Below are positions 53,834-61,517 of a stretch of DNA of 64,000 nucleotides, piece after piece. Made by a program: the position numbers and the translations under genes. The notes beneath the pieces are model-generated. The model saw nothing but the letters and a program-made list of their open reading frames with translations, did not search any database and was not told the origin of the DNA. Location: the NCBI GenBank assembly GCA_963762085.1, contig CAVXJD010000001.1, forward strand, positions 62,001-126,000. Direction: 5' to 3'. The DNA comes from DASQGA01 sp963762085. GTDB lineage: Bacteria; Actinomycetota; Thermoleophilia; Gaiellales; Gaiellaceae. How positions within the stretch are numbered: the stretch's first letter is position 1; the number at the start of each line of letters is the position of its first letter.

Positions 53834-54803
53834 CGGCCTCGGCCTCCTCGTGACGCCCGAGCGCCCCGCCCTTGATGAGCCGCGGCGCGCCCCGCTCGGG
53901 AAAGGGGACGTCGATGATATCGAAGTCCCTGGGGACGACCGTCTCGGGGAAGATCGCGCGTGCCTCTCGCGCGATCTCGGGCCCGAAGTACCGGTTCGAC
54001 AGATGTGTCAGGACGAGCATCCGGGCCTGGGCGGCAGCGGCCAGCTCGGCCGCTTGTGTCGCTGTCGCGTGGCCGGTCTCCTCGGCCCGCTCGCGCTCCT
54101 CCTCGGCGAAGGTGGCGTCGTGCACGAGGACGTCCGCCTCACGGGCCACCTCGAGGACGGAGGCTGCTGGGCGAGTGTCTCCGGTCAGCACGATTTTCCG
54201 GCCCGGCCGCGGCGCTCCCAGCACCTCGTCGGGCGCGACAATGCGACCGTCCGGAAGGGTCACTTGCTCTCCCCGCTGAAGCGCGCCGAAAAGCGGCCCC
54301 TTGGGGACGCCGAGGCGCCCGGCCGCTGAGAGGTCGAAGCGGCCGGGCCGCGGGCGTTCCACTAGCGCGTAGCCGTTCGACGACATCCCGTGGTCAACCT
54401 TGAAGACCACGAGCAGATACTCGCCCCGGTCGAGCGTGTCGCCGGGCCGCGTCTCGACGAGCTCGAGCTTGTACGTCAGCTTGCCAAAAATGCGCTGGAG
54501 CGCACCGAAAAGGTCGAGGAGACCGGGCGGACCGTAGACGGTCAGGGGCAGCTCCCGACCTCGCAGCGCGAAGGTCTTGAGCATCCCCGGGAGGCCGAGA
54601 TAGTGATCTGCGTGGTAGTGGGTGAGAAAGACCTCTGGGAGCTCCACGAGCCCAATTCCGGAGCGCAGAAGCTGCCGCTGCGTCCCCTCGCCGCAGTCGA
54701 CGAGAATGCGCTCTCCGGCACGGCGGATCAGCGTTGCGGCCGGCGCGCGGCGTGCCGTCGGCACGGAGCCGGACGTCCCGAGGAAGACCAGGTCGAGATC
54801 CAC
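53703..54803 (-). CDS. rnz: Ribonuclease Z
   Basis: tRNA 3'-processing endonuclease of the metallo-beta-lactamase superfamily. LGTSGSVPTARRAP, the zinc motif FLTHYHADHYLGLPG (about 60-74), VFKVDHGMSSNGY, VLTGDTRPAAS and LTHLSNRYFGPE are all present. The catalytic fold ends near residue 312; the remaining 50 or so residues are Gly/Arg/Asp-rich, unlike the family, and overlap the DUF2007 gene. GTG start, divergent from the HD-GYP gene with 77 bp between. Confidence 0.93.
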   Translation of the reverse strand: MDLDLVFLGTSGSVPTARRAPAATLIRRAGERILVDCGEGTQRQLLRSGIGLVELPEVFLTHYHADHYLGLPGMLKTFALRGRELPLTVYGPPGLLDLFGALQRIFGKLTYKLELVETRPGDTLDRGEYLLVVFKVDHGMSSNGYALVERPRPGRFDLSAAGRLGVPKGPLFGALQRGEQVTLPDGRIVAPDEVLGAPRPGRKIVLTGDTRPAASVLEVAREADVLVHDATFAEEERERAEETGHATATQAAELAAAAQARMLVLTHLSNRYFGPEIAREARAIFPETVVPRDFDIIDVPFPERGAPRLIKGGALGRHEEAEAGVEHGAGGAHAGSDRGGGDPIDSAVGGDPIGARSRSRAPSGRA

Positions 54804-54880
54804 GTGGCCAGTCTACGGCGGTCCAGCCCCTGCGACCGCTCAAGGCCTGGGCTTCCGGCACCGATATTGGAACAGTCGCC

Positions 54881-56209
54881 GTGCCTCGTAAAACCTCTTT
54901 TCAGCGCGTCTCGCGTTCCGTGACGCTCCTGCGTGCCTTCCTGATCGTCAGCGCGCTTCTGCTGGCGGCCGGAGGCTTCGTCCTCGGCACCGTTCTGACC
55001 CACGCGCTCCGCGCTCAGGCCCTCGACGACGCCAAAAGAAGTCTCGCCCAGTACACGAGCGGCGTCCTCGGGAGCAGCCTCGTCTACGGATCGCAGCTCA
55101 AGGTCGGCCCGACCGCGACCACTGTCGTTCGCAGGGACCTCGCGGAGCGGCCGGACATCCTGAGCGTCAAGGTCTGGCGTCCCGACGGTGTGCTTGCCTG
55201 GACTACCCTCGCCCCCGATCGGATCGGACGCCGCTTCCCGGTGAGCGCGGATCTGCGCGAGGTCATCGAGCACGGCACGCCTGAGGCCAGCTTCGAAGAG
55301 ACACACGGAGCCGAGGATGCGACCGAGGCGAATCTCGGCGTCGAGAGCATCATCGAGGTATATGCGCCGGTGATTGCAGCCGGCCAGGTCGTCGGCGCGT
55401 ATGAGATCTATGCCGACGCAACCCCGCTCGAAGCGTCGATCGCGGGCAGAAAACAAGTCATCTGGCTCACGACGGCCGGCGTCTTCTTCTCCCTCTGGGG
55501 CCTGCTCGTCCTCCTCGTGCGCCGGGCCTCGGACACCCTGCGGCGCCAGACGACGACGCTACGCGAGCGCTCCATCGCCCTGGCAAATGCCTACGAGGCG
55601 CTCGAGCAGAACGCGCTCGAAGCGGTCGAGAGCCTGAACGCAACCGTGGAGGCGAAGGATCCCTACACGGCCGGGCACTCGCTCCGCGTGCAGCGAATCG
55701 CCCTCGCGATGGGAGACGAGCTCGGATTCACACCGATCGAGATGGACGCGCTCCGCTTCGGCGCCCTGTTCCACGACATCGGGAAGATCGCCATTCCCGA
55801 CGGGATCCTGACCAAGCCAGGACGCCTTACCGCCGAGGAATACGAGGACATCAAGCGCCACTCCGCTGAGGGAGCACGCATCATCGAGAAGTTCAGCCGC
55901 CTCCGTGAAGCGGTTCCGATCGTCCGCCATCACCATGAGCGGTGGGACGGAAACGGCTATCCCGACGGTCTGTCAACGGACGCGATCCCGGTCGCCGCCG
56001 CAATCGCAGGGCTCGCCGATGCCTGGGACGCGATGACGACCGACCGTCCTTACCAGGAGGCACTGACGATCGATGCCGCGATGCGCGAGGTGCGAAACGG
56101 TCGCGGCACCCAGTTCATCCCGGTGGTCGTCGACGCATTCTTCGCGGTTGCGAACAGACGACCCGAAGAGCTGTGGATCGACAGCACCGAAGCACTCGCC
56201 GCGAGCTGA
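54881..56209 (+). CDS. Membrane HD-GYP domain phosphodiesterase
   Basis: 442 residues from GTG 54881. Two transmembrane helices (about 14-38 and 190-210) bracket an extracytoplasmic sensor domain of about 150 residues; a coiled stretch leads to the HD-GYP domain: AKDPYTAGHSLRVQRIA, LFHDIGKIAIPDGIL and the GYP-type HHERWDGNGYPDGL. All metal residues are present, so cyclic-di-GMP or related nucleotide hydrolysis is likely, controlled by an envelope signal. The 77 bp before it hold divergent promoters with rnz; GATATT 12 nt upstream is only a weak -10 candidate. Confidence 0.9.
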   Translation: MPRKTSFQRVSRSVTLLRAFLIVSALLLAAGGFVLGTVLTHALRAQALDDAKRSLAQYTSGVLGSSLVYGSQLKVGPTATTVVRRDLAERPDILSVKVWRPDGVLAWTTLAPDRIGRRFPVSADLREVIEHGTPEASFEETHGAEDATEANLGVESIIEVYAPVIAAGQVVGAYEIYADATPLEASIAGRKQVIWLTTAGVFFSLWGLLVLLVRRASDTLRRQTTTLRERSIALANAYEALEQNALEAVESLNATVEAKDPYTAGHSLRVQRIALAMGDELGFTPIEMDALRFGALFHDIGKIAIPDGILTKPGRLTAEEYEDIKRHSAEGARIIEKFSRLREAVPIVRHHHERWDGNGYPDGLSTDAIPVAAAIAGLADAWDAMTTDRPYQEALTIDAAMREVRNGRGTQFIPVVVDAFFAVANRRPEELWIDSTEALAAS

Positions 56210-56224
56210 GTCGTGCAAACCCTC

Positions 56225-56479
56225 CTAGCCAGGGATCAGAAGTACCTGCCCGGGCTGCACGAGCGGGCTTGCTAGATCGTTCTCTTCCGTGAGCTGCCAG
56301 ACCGCCTCGCGCACGTCGCCGCCTGTGTGCTCGGCCGCGATCCGCCAGAGCGTGTCGCCCGGCTTTACGACATAGCGCGTCTCGGGGGTCGCTCCGCTCG
56401 ACGGCCGCGCCGCCCCCAGCGCGAACACGAGAAGTGTGAGCAGAACGACCCCGGCGAGAATGAGACGCGAGACGAACAT
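56225..56479 (-). CDS. LysM membrane protein under LexA control, candidate SOS cell-division inhibitor (YneA/DivS/ChiZ-like)
   Basis: 84 residues: a single N-terminal transmembrane helix (about 5-24) and a C-terminal LysM domain (about 35-83; YVVKPGDTLWRIAAEH and QPGQVLLIPG). Same size and layout as Bacillus YneA, an SOS-induced division inhibitor, and in part as corynebacterial DivS and mycobacterial ChiZ. Its promoter has one LexA box between -35 and -10 and another over the start codon. ATG 56479 is 9 nt from the -10: leaderless. lexA itself is not in the window. The 15-bp gap to the convergent HD-GYP gene shows no terminator. Confidence 0.85.
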   Translation of the reverse strand: MFVSRLILAGVVLLTLLVFALGAARPSSGATPETRYVVKPGDTLWRIAAEHTGGDVREAVWQLTEENDLASPLVQPGQVLLIPG

Positions 56480-56486
56480 GCGTTCG
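56473..56486. promoter_or_regulatory. LexA (SOS) operator 2
   Basis: CGAACATGCGTTCG, a second exact CGAAC-N4-GTTCG match, 23 bp centre to centre from the first. It covers the transcription start and the ATG of the LysM gene. Two boxes about two helical turns apart could bind LexA dimers cooperatively. Confidence 0.85.
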
Positions 56487-56488
56487 CC

Positions 56489-56517
56489 ACCATAACGAAC
56501 GTGTGTTCGCTTGTCAA
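56489..56517 (-). promoter_or_regulatory. Consensus-like promoter of the LysM gene
   Basis: -35 TTGACA (56512-56517), spacer exactly 17 bp, -10 TATGGT (56489-56494). The -35 overlaps the stop codon of the phosphodiesterase gene. One of the strongest promoter matches in the window, as expected for a gene held off by a repressor. Confidence 0.8.
56496..56509. promoter_or_regulatory. LexA (SOS) operator 1
   Basis: CGAACGTGTGTTCG, an exact match to the Gram-positive/actinobacterial SOS box CGAAC-N4-GTTCG. It fills the spacer between -35 and -10, so a bound repressor would block RNA polymerase. Confidence 0.85.
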
Positions 56518-56987
56518 GACCCGAAGGACACCAGAGTGGGAACTCCGTCGTCGAGCACGATCATGGTCTTCTCCGGGGCCCGGCGCCGTTCGGTCGGGCT
56601 GCCGGGATTCAGGATCCACGTCTCGTCGATCCTGCTCACCTGCGGCTCGTGGCTGTGGCCGTACGCAACGACGTCGCAGCCGGGGAACCAGGTGTGAAGA
56701 CGGTCCTCGCGGCCCGCTCTAGAGCCTCCGTCGTGGACGAGCCCCAAGCGGATCCCTTCCGCCTCGATCTCGAGACGCTCAGGCAGCGTGCTGCGAAGCC
56801 GAGGCTCGTCCATGTTGCCCCTGACGGCGGCCACGGGCGCAAGTCTCTCGAGCTCGTCGAGGAACTCTCTCGAGGTCAGGTCTCCGGTGTGCAGGATGAG
56901 CGACGACTCCCGCAGAAGGCGAAGGCATCCCTCCGGCAGCCCGCGCGTCCCCCGAGGCATGTGGGTGTCACCGAGCAGCGCGATCAG
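56514..56987 (-). CDS. YfcE/MJ0936-type metallophosphoesterase with probable CTG start
   Basis: 157 residues from CTG 56987. Metal motifs: GDTH (residues 6-9), LHTGDLTS, VRGNMD, VHDGG and YGHSHEPQV, then LNPGSPTERR. The GDTH motif lies before the first ATG (56960), and an in-frame TAA at 56991-56993 leaves no ATG, GTG or TTG in between. GAGGTG sits 7 nt before the CTG. A CTG start is therefore the simplest reading. Hydrolyses phosphodiesters; the natural substrate is unknown. Directly follows the M29 genes. Confidence 0.85.
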   Translation of the reverse strand: MIALLGDTHMPRGTRGLPEGCLRLLRESSLILHTGDLTSREFLDELERLAPVAAVRGNMDEPRLRSTLPERLEIEAEGIRLGLVHDGGSRAGREDRLHTWFPGCDVVAYGHSHEPQVSRIDETWILNPGSPTERRRAPEKTMIVLDDGVPTLVSFGS

Positions 56988-56998
56988 CGGTTAGCACC

Positions 56999-58117
56999 TC
57001 ACGAATAGGTGCCGGGCAGGAAGCGTCCGTCTCGGTAGACGAGCTCGCCGTCGGCGAAGACCTCGCTCCCGGAGCGGAGATCGCAAACGAGATCCCAGTG
57101 GAGCGCCGACTGATTCTGCCCGCCACTCTCCGGATAGGCCTTCCCGAGGGCAAGGTGAACGGTCCCACCGATCTTCTCGTCGAACAGCGTGCTCCGGGTG
57201 AACTCCTGGATCGCCTCGTTCATGCCGAACGCGAACTCACCGGCCCGCCGCGCCCCGTTGTCCATGGCGAGCATCGCGTCGAGGAAATCCTGACCGCGCG
57301 CCGCGTGGGCCTCGACGACCTCCCCACCCTTGAACCGGAGGCGGATGTCCTCGACCATCCGTCCCTGAAAGCTCGCCGGGAACGAGAAGTGAATCTCGCC
57401 TTCGAGACTGGTCTCGACCGGACCGGTGAACACCTCTCCATCGGGGAAGTTTTCCTTCCCGCCGCACGGGATCCACGTTCTGCCTTCGACTCCCACAGTC
57501 AAATCGGTGCCGTTCGCAACAACTCGGATTTCAGTCTTCGTGTCGAGCCATTCGGCGAGACGGGTGAGGTCCTCGCCGAAGCGACGCCATTCCGCGACTG
57601 GGTCATCCTCGTCGAGGCGACCGGCGCCGTAGACGAACTCCTCGTACTGGGCGAGCGACATCTCTGCATCCTGCGCGGCCGAGTACGTCGGAAACAGGGT
57701 GATGACCCAGCGAAGCTCGCCGGCTGCAGCGCGCTCTAGATAGCGGTTGCGAAGCTGCTCGCGGGCGCGGCCGGCCAGGGCGAGCCGCTCCGGGTCGATC
57801 GAGCTCAGGCTGCGCGTGTTGAACTCGGCCTCGAACACCATCCTCACGTCGGCACGCTCGTAGTCCTCCACCCTGGCCGGGTTCACCCATTCGAGCTGCG
57901 CATCGGTGCCGTGGGCAAGGAGGGTCTCGGTCAGCCCGTCGACCCCGAGCCGCGTCTGCGGGTGAGCACCGGCCTCGAGCACACGCCGTGCGACCGCCAG
58001 GACGAGCGGCGCGGCCAGCGGCGAGCTCTCGATGAGCACCAACTGGCCCGGCTGCACCTCCGTCGAGTAATCGACGAGGACGCTGGCGAGCCGCTCGATG
58101 CGGGAATCGACGCTCAC
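56999..58117 (-). CDS. M29 family aminopeptidase, copy 1
   Basis: 372 residues, thermophilic-aminopeptidase (AmpS/PepS) family. Metal-ligand regions: PDGEVFTGPVE with the conserved Glu, FGMNEAIQEFTRSTLFDEKIGG (Glu and Lys) and the late NQSALHWDLVCD with His and Asp. Releases N-terminal residues from peptides. GTG start overlaps the second copy by 4 nt (GTGA). The two copies align end to end, so they arose by tandem duplication. Confidence 0.92.
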   Translation of the reverse strand: MSVDSRIERLASVLVDYSTEVQPGQLVLIESSPLAAPLVLAVARRVLEAGAHPQTRLGVDGLTETLLAHGTDAQLEWVNPARVEDYERADVRMVFEAEFNTRSLSSIDPERLALAGRAREQLRNRYLERAAAGELRWVITLFPTYSAAQDAEMSLAQYEEFVYGAGRLDEDDPVAEWRRFGEDLTRLAEWLDTKTEIRVVANGTDLTVGVEGRTWIPCGGKENFPDGEVFTGPVETSLEGEIHFSFPASFQGRMVEDIRLRFKGGEVVEAHAARGQDFLDAMLAMDNGARRAGEFAFGMNEAIQEFTRSTLFDEKIGGTVHLALGKAYPESGGQNQSALHWDLVCDLRSGSEVFADGELVYRDGRFLPGTYS

Positions 58118-59235
58118 GCGTGGACGACCGGCTCGCTCAGGAACTCGCCGGCTTTCCAGACGAGCTCGCCGTCGGCATAGACCTCGCCCTCCTCGCGTAG
58201 GTCACAGATCATGTCCCAGTGCAGGCCGGAAGAGTTCTCGCCTCCCGCCTGGGCGAATGCCGCCCCGAGCGCGAAGTGCATCGTCCCGCCGATCTTCTCG
58301 TCGAAGAGGATGTTGCGGGTGAACCGGTCGATCTCGTAGTTCAGTCCGAAGGCGACCTCCCCGAGGACACGGGCTCCGTCATCCATGTCCAGGAGCGACT
58401 GCAGGTACTCCTCCCCGCGCGCCGCCTCGGCCGAGACGACGCGGCCGCCCTCGAAACGCAGCCGGATGTCCTCCACCTCACGGCCCTGGAAGATGGCGGG
58501 GAACGAATAGCGGATCTCACCCTCGGTTTCGGTCTCGCGGGGGCTCGTAAAGACCTCGCCGTCGGGCATGTTGTACTTCCCGTCCGCTGCGAGCCAGGTC
58601 CTTCCCTCGACGCCCAGGCGGAGATCCGTGTCCGGGCCGACGATCCGGAGCTCCCGGACCGAGCCGAGCTCCTCGGCCCGTGCCCCCAGGCCCTGCGCCA
58701 CTTCGCTCCAGTGTGCGGCCGGGTTCTCCTTGTCGGTGTGACAGGCGGCGAAGACGAATGCTTCGTACTCCTCGAGCGACATGTCTGCGTCCTGCGCGTG
58801 CGCGAAGGTCGGGTGGAGCGTCCCGCACCACCGCATCTCGCCGCTCGCTATCCGCTCCCAGCGGCGGTTCGAAAGCGGCCGGTGCGCTGCGATGTAGCGG
58901 CTGTGCTTGCCCGATTCGGCGCGGGTCAGCGAGCGCGTGTTCGCTTCCGACCAGATCGTGACAAGGGCGTCGATCGTCTCCATCTCGAAGACCTGGACCG
59001 GAGAGATGTATGCGAGCTGCTCCTCGGAGCCGGTCTCGAGCACCAGCTCGAGCAGCCCGTCGATCGTCAGGTTCGTGTACGGGTGCGCCCCGATCTCGAG
59101 CGCCGCACGGTACGTCGCAAGCGCGAGCGGGGCGGCGATCTCGAGCCCGTCGATCCGGACGACCTGGCCCTCGCGCAGCTCGAGCGAGTAGTTCACGACG
59201 AGGTCGCCGAGCCGTTCGACGCGAGGGTCGGTCAC
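58114..59235 (-). CDS. M29 family aminopeptidase, copy 2
   Basis: 373 residues, a paralogue of the downstream gene with the same motif set: MPDGEVFTSPRE, FGLNYEIDRFTRNILFDEKIGG and SSGLHWDMICDL. Divergence between copies is spread over the whole length, so duplication is old and specificities may differ. GTG start 8 bp after the dgcN-like gene. Together with the racemase pair upstream it suggests peptide use as nutrient. Confidence 0.92.
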   Translation of the reverse strand: MTDPRVERLGDLVVNYSLELREGQVVRIDGLEIAAPLALATYRAALEIGAHPYTNLTIDGLLELVLETGSEEQLAYISPVQVFEMETIDALVTIWSEANTRSLTRAESGKHSRYIAAHRPLSNRRWERIASGEMRWCGTLHPTFAHAQDADMSLEEYEAFVFAACHTDKENPAAHWSEVAQGLGARAEELGSVRELRIVGPDTDLRLGVEGRTWLAADGKYNMPDGEVFTSPRETETEGEIRYSFPAIFQGREVEDIRLRFEGGRVVSAEAARGEEYLQSLLDMDDGARVLGEVAFGLNYEIDRFTRNILFDEKIGGTMHFALGAAFAQAGGENSSGLHWDMICDLREEGEVYADGELVWKAGEFLSEPVVHA

Positions 59236-59243
59236 GCGAACTC

Positions 59244-60284
59244 TTATACCGGAGCGCGTAGAGAGCCGGCCGGAAGCGCGCCGAGGACAGCGTCGACGAG
59301 ACCTCCGGCGCCGAAGCGCACCGGGTCGTCCGCGGGCAGGCCCGTTTCGGCTGCGGCGGCTGCAATCGCGGCCCGGGCGCCGTCATCGTCCAGTGCCCGC
59401 GTGTTCAAGGCGACGGCCACGACGCGCGCCCGCCGCGCGGGCAGCGACATGCGCTCGTGGAGCTCGACGAGCTCGCGAAGCGGCAAGATCGGATGTCCCG
59501 GGCACCCTTCGATCTCCGTTGCGCCGGCCTGGTGGCAGAGCACCAGGACGTGTGGAGCACTCCCGTGCAGAAGCCCAAGCGTGACACCTGAGTACTGCGG
59601 GTGGATGAGCGACCCCTGACCCTCTACCCAGAGGAGGTCGCCGCGGGTCGCTCCCTCGACGACGAGCTGCTCTGCGGCGCCGGCCACGAAGTCCGCGACG
59701 ACAGCGTCGACCGAGATTCCCCATCCTGCGATCGCGATCCCAGTTTGGCCGGTGGGCACGAACACGGACCGGATGCCGCGCTCGCGGGCCGCGCGATCGA
59801 GCTCGAGCGACACCGTCATCTTTCCGATCGCGCAGTCGGATCCGACCGTGAGGACGATAGCCGCCTCCTGCTCGAGGTTCGCCCCTGACGGGACGGTCAG
59901 ATCCGCGGGCGGCCGGCGGAGGTCTCGGAGCTCGACCCCGTGCTCCGCGGCGAGGGCGACCAGCTCCGGGTCCTCGTCCAGGAACACGTGCATTCCCGAC
60001 TCGACGTCGAGGCCGGCGACGACGGCGTCCCGGAGGATCGTCTGCCAGACCTCGGGCAGCCTCCCTCCCGAAGTCGCGACCCCGACCAGCGCCGTATCGG
60101 GCTCGTACGCGAGCGCCTCGGCGACGGACCCGACGACGGGAAGGCCGTGGAGCGTCTCCCCGGCGTGCTCGGAATCGAGGAGCGCCACGACCTCGTCCGA
60201 GCCGTAGTTCAGCACCCCGCGCATCGTCTTGCCGTAGTGCGAGTCGGTGACGTACCCCTCGGCAAGGATCAGGTACCGCTTCAC
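59244..60284 (-). CDS. DUF1611 family protein, DgcN-like N-acyltransferase
   Basis: 346 residues from GTG 60284 (CAGGAG upstream; overlaps dgcA as GTGA). N-terminal Rossmann-like part (MKRYLILAEGYVTDSHYGKT, ATSGGRLP) and C-terminal P-loop domain: GSDCAIGKMTVSLELDRA, PTGQTGIAIAGWG and WVEGQGSLIHPQYSGVTLGL. DUF1611 protein DgcN works with DgcA in a described D-glutamate catabolic route by N-acylation and epimerisation. Pairing with the epimerase gene supports that assignment here; substrate is inferred. Confidence 0.85.
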   Translation of the reverse strand: MKRYLILAEGYVTDSHYGKTMRGVLNYGSDEVVALLDSEHAGETLHGLPVVGSVAEALAYEPDTALVGVATSGGRLPEVWQTILRDAVVAGLDVESGMHVFLDEDPELVALAAEHGVELRDLRRPPADLTVPSGANLEQEAAIVLTVGSDCAIGKMTVSLELDRAARERGIRSVFVPTGQTGIAIAGWGISVDAVVADFVAGAAEQLVVEGATRGDLLWVEGQGSLIHPQYSGVTLGLLHGSAPHVLVLCHQAGATEIEGCPGHPILPLRELVELHERMSLPARRARVVAVALNTRALDDDGARAAIAAAAAETGLPADDPVRFGAGGLVDAVLGALPAGSLRAPV

Positions 60285-61306
60285 TCCTGGACCCGGATCG
60301 CTTCGCGCACTCCGAGCCCGGGCTCCTCGGGCGGAACCTGAACGCCGTTCTCGAAGGCGACGCCGGGCCACGGATCTTCGGAGAGCAGCAGATTCCCGTC
60401 GAGGTCGACGTGGTCGCAGAGACTCGCTACCTGGCAGGCGGCCGAGATGCCGAGACCGCTCTCGATCATGCATCCGAGCATGACTCCGAGGCCGAGCGCC
60501 CGTGCCGCAACAGCCATCTTGTGAGCTTCCCGAATGCCTCCGCTCTTGGCCAGCTTGATGTTGATGCCATGAGCGCGCTCGGCGCACTCGGCCACGTCGC
60601 CAAGCGTGTGGCAGTCCTCGTCCACGTAGACCGGAAGCGCAGCTTCCCGCTTCAGCCGGGGGCCGCCAGGGTCGCCCGCCGGCAGGGGCTGCTCGACGTA
60701 TTCCACCCCGAAGCCGGCCAGCGCACCGATGCTCTCGATCGCCTCGTCGATGTCCCAGTACTCGTTGACGTCCACCATCAGCGGCAGGTCGGTGACGCTC
60801 CGGACCTGCCGGACCCGCTCGACGTCGAGGCCATCGCGACCTCCCAGCTTCAGCTTCAGTCGCTGGAAACGGGAATCGACCTGTTCGGCCCGCCGGGCCA
60901 TGTCCTCAGGGTCGCCGAGCCAGATCGTCCAGGAGGTGGGCGGCCCGGTGCGGCGGAGCCCGAGCAACTGCCAGACGGGCCTGCCGGTCAGTTTTCCGCA
61001 GAGATCGTGAAGCGCGGCGTCGACGGCCGACTTGGCCGCCATCTCCCCGGGGCGCTCGGCCAGGCGCTCGCCGATCTCCTCGAGCGCAAATGGGTCGTTT
61101 CCAAGCAGGTCGTCGGCCTCGTCCAAAAACGCCGAGGCCGACTCGACGGACTCCCCGTAGTGGCCCTGCGGGGCGGCCTCGCCGTAGCCCGTCTCACCCG
61201 CGTGCGTGAGCTCGATCCAGACGAGCTTCTCCTCGACGCTCGTCTCCCGGGAGATCGTAAAGGGCTGCTCCAGCGCGAGGGTGACGGAACGATGGGTCAG
61301 CTCCAC
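60281..61306 (-). CDS. Enolase-superfamily N-acyl/dipeptide epimerase (DgcA-like)
   Basis: 341 residues of the muconate-lactonizing subgroup. Catalytic KxK in RLKLKLGG, metal ligands D and E in MVDVNEYWD and EYVEQPLP, Asp in VDEDCH, second Lys in NIKLAKSGG, and the DLDGNLLLSEDP motif seen in dipeptide epimerases (substrate amino group contact). It can be an L-Ala-D/L-Glu epimerase for murein peptides or the N-acyl-D-glutamate racemase DgcA; coupling to the DUF1611 gene favours the latter. GTG start; heads the operon, 22 bp from tRNA-Arg on the other strand. Confidence 0.88.
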   Translation of the reverse strand: MELTHRSVTLALEQPFTISRETSVEEKLVWIELTHAGETGYGEAAPQGHYGESVESASAFLDEADDLLGNDPFALEEIGERLAERPGEMAAKSAVDAALHDLCGKLTGRPVWQLLGLRRTGPPTSWTIWLGDPEDMARRAEQVDSRFQRLKLKLGGRDGLDVERVRQVRSVTDLPLMVDVNEYWDIDEAIESIGALAGFGVEYVEQPLPAGDPGGPRLKREAALPVYVDEDCHTLGDVAECAERAHGINIKLAKSGGIREAHKMAVAARALGLGVMLGCMIESGLGISAACQVASLCDHVDLDGNLLLSEDPWPGVAFENGVQVPPEEPGLGVREAIRVQE

Positions 61307-61328
61307 GGCGGGTAGACTAAGCCCTCCC

Positions 61329-61401
61329 GCGCCTGTAGCTCAGGGGATAGAGCGTGCGCCTCCGGAGCGCAAGGTCGCAGGTTCGATTCCTGCCAGGCGC
61401 A
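61329..61401 (+). tRNA. tRNA-Arg (CCG)
   Basis: 73 nt cloverleaf. Acceptor GCGCCTG (61329-61335) pairs with CAGGCGC (61394-61400), discriminator A. D arm GCTCAGGGGATAGAGC, anticodon stem TGCGC/GCGCA with loop CTCCGGA (anticodon CCG, codon CGG), T arm GCAGGTTCGATTCCTGC. The 3' CCA is not encoded. Confidence 0.97.
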
Positions 61402-61517
61402 TCCTCGACGCACGTCCGGCCGGGTCGACGACGCAAGCCTCCAGGCCCGCCCGGCTAGGAGAAAGGCTCCCCGGGTAGAATCTCCTTCGATGCGACTGGA
61501 CGACCCGCTAAGTACCT
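61402..61517 (+). other. tRNA-Arg to corA interval with leaderless-type promoter and mini-ORF
   Basis: TAGAAT (61476-61481) ends 8 nt before an ATG at 61490, the same geometry as the other leaderless promoters here; no clear -35. That ATG opens a frame of about 45 codons that overlaps the corA N-terminus in a different frame. Either it is a leader peptide or the corA start is displaced by a frameshift. Confidence 0.35.
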
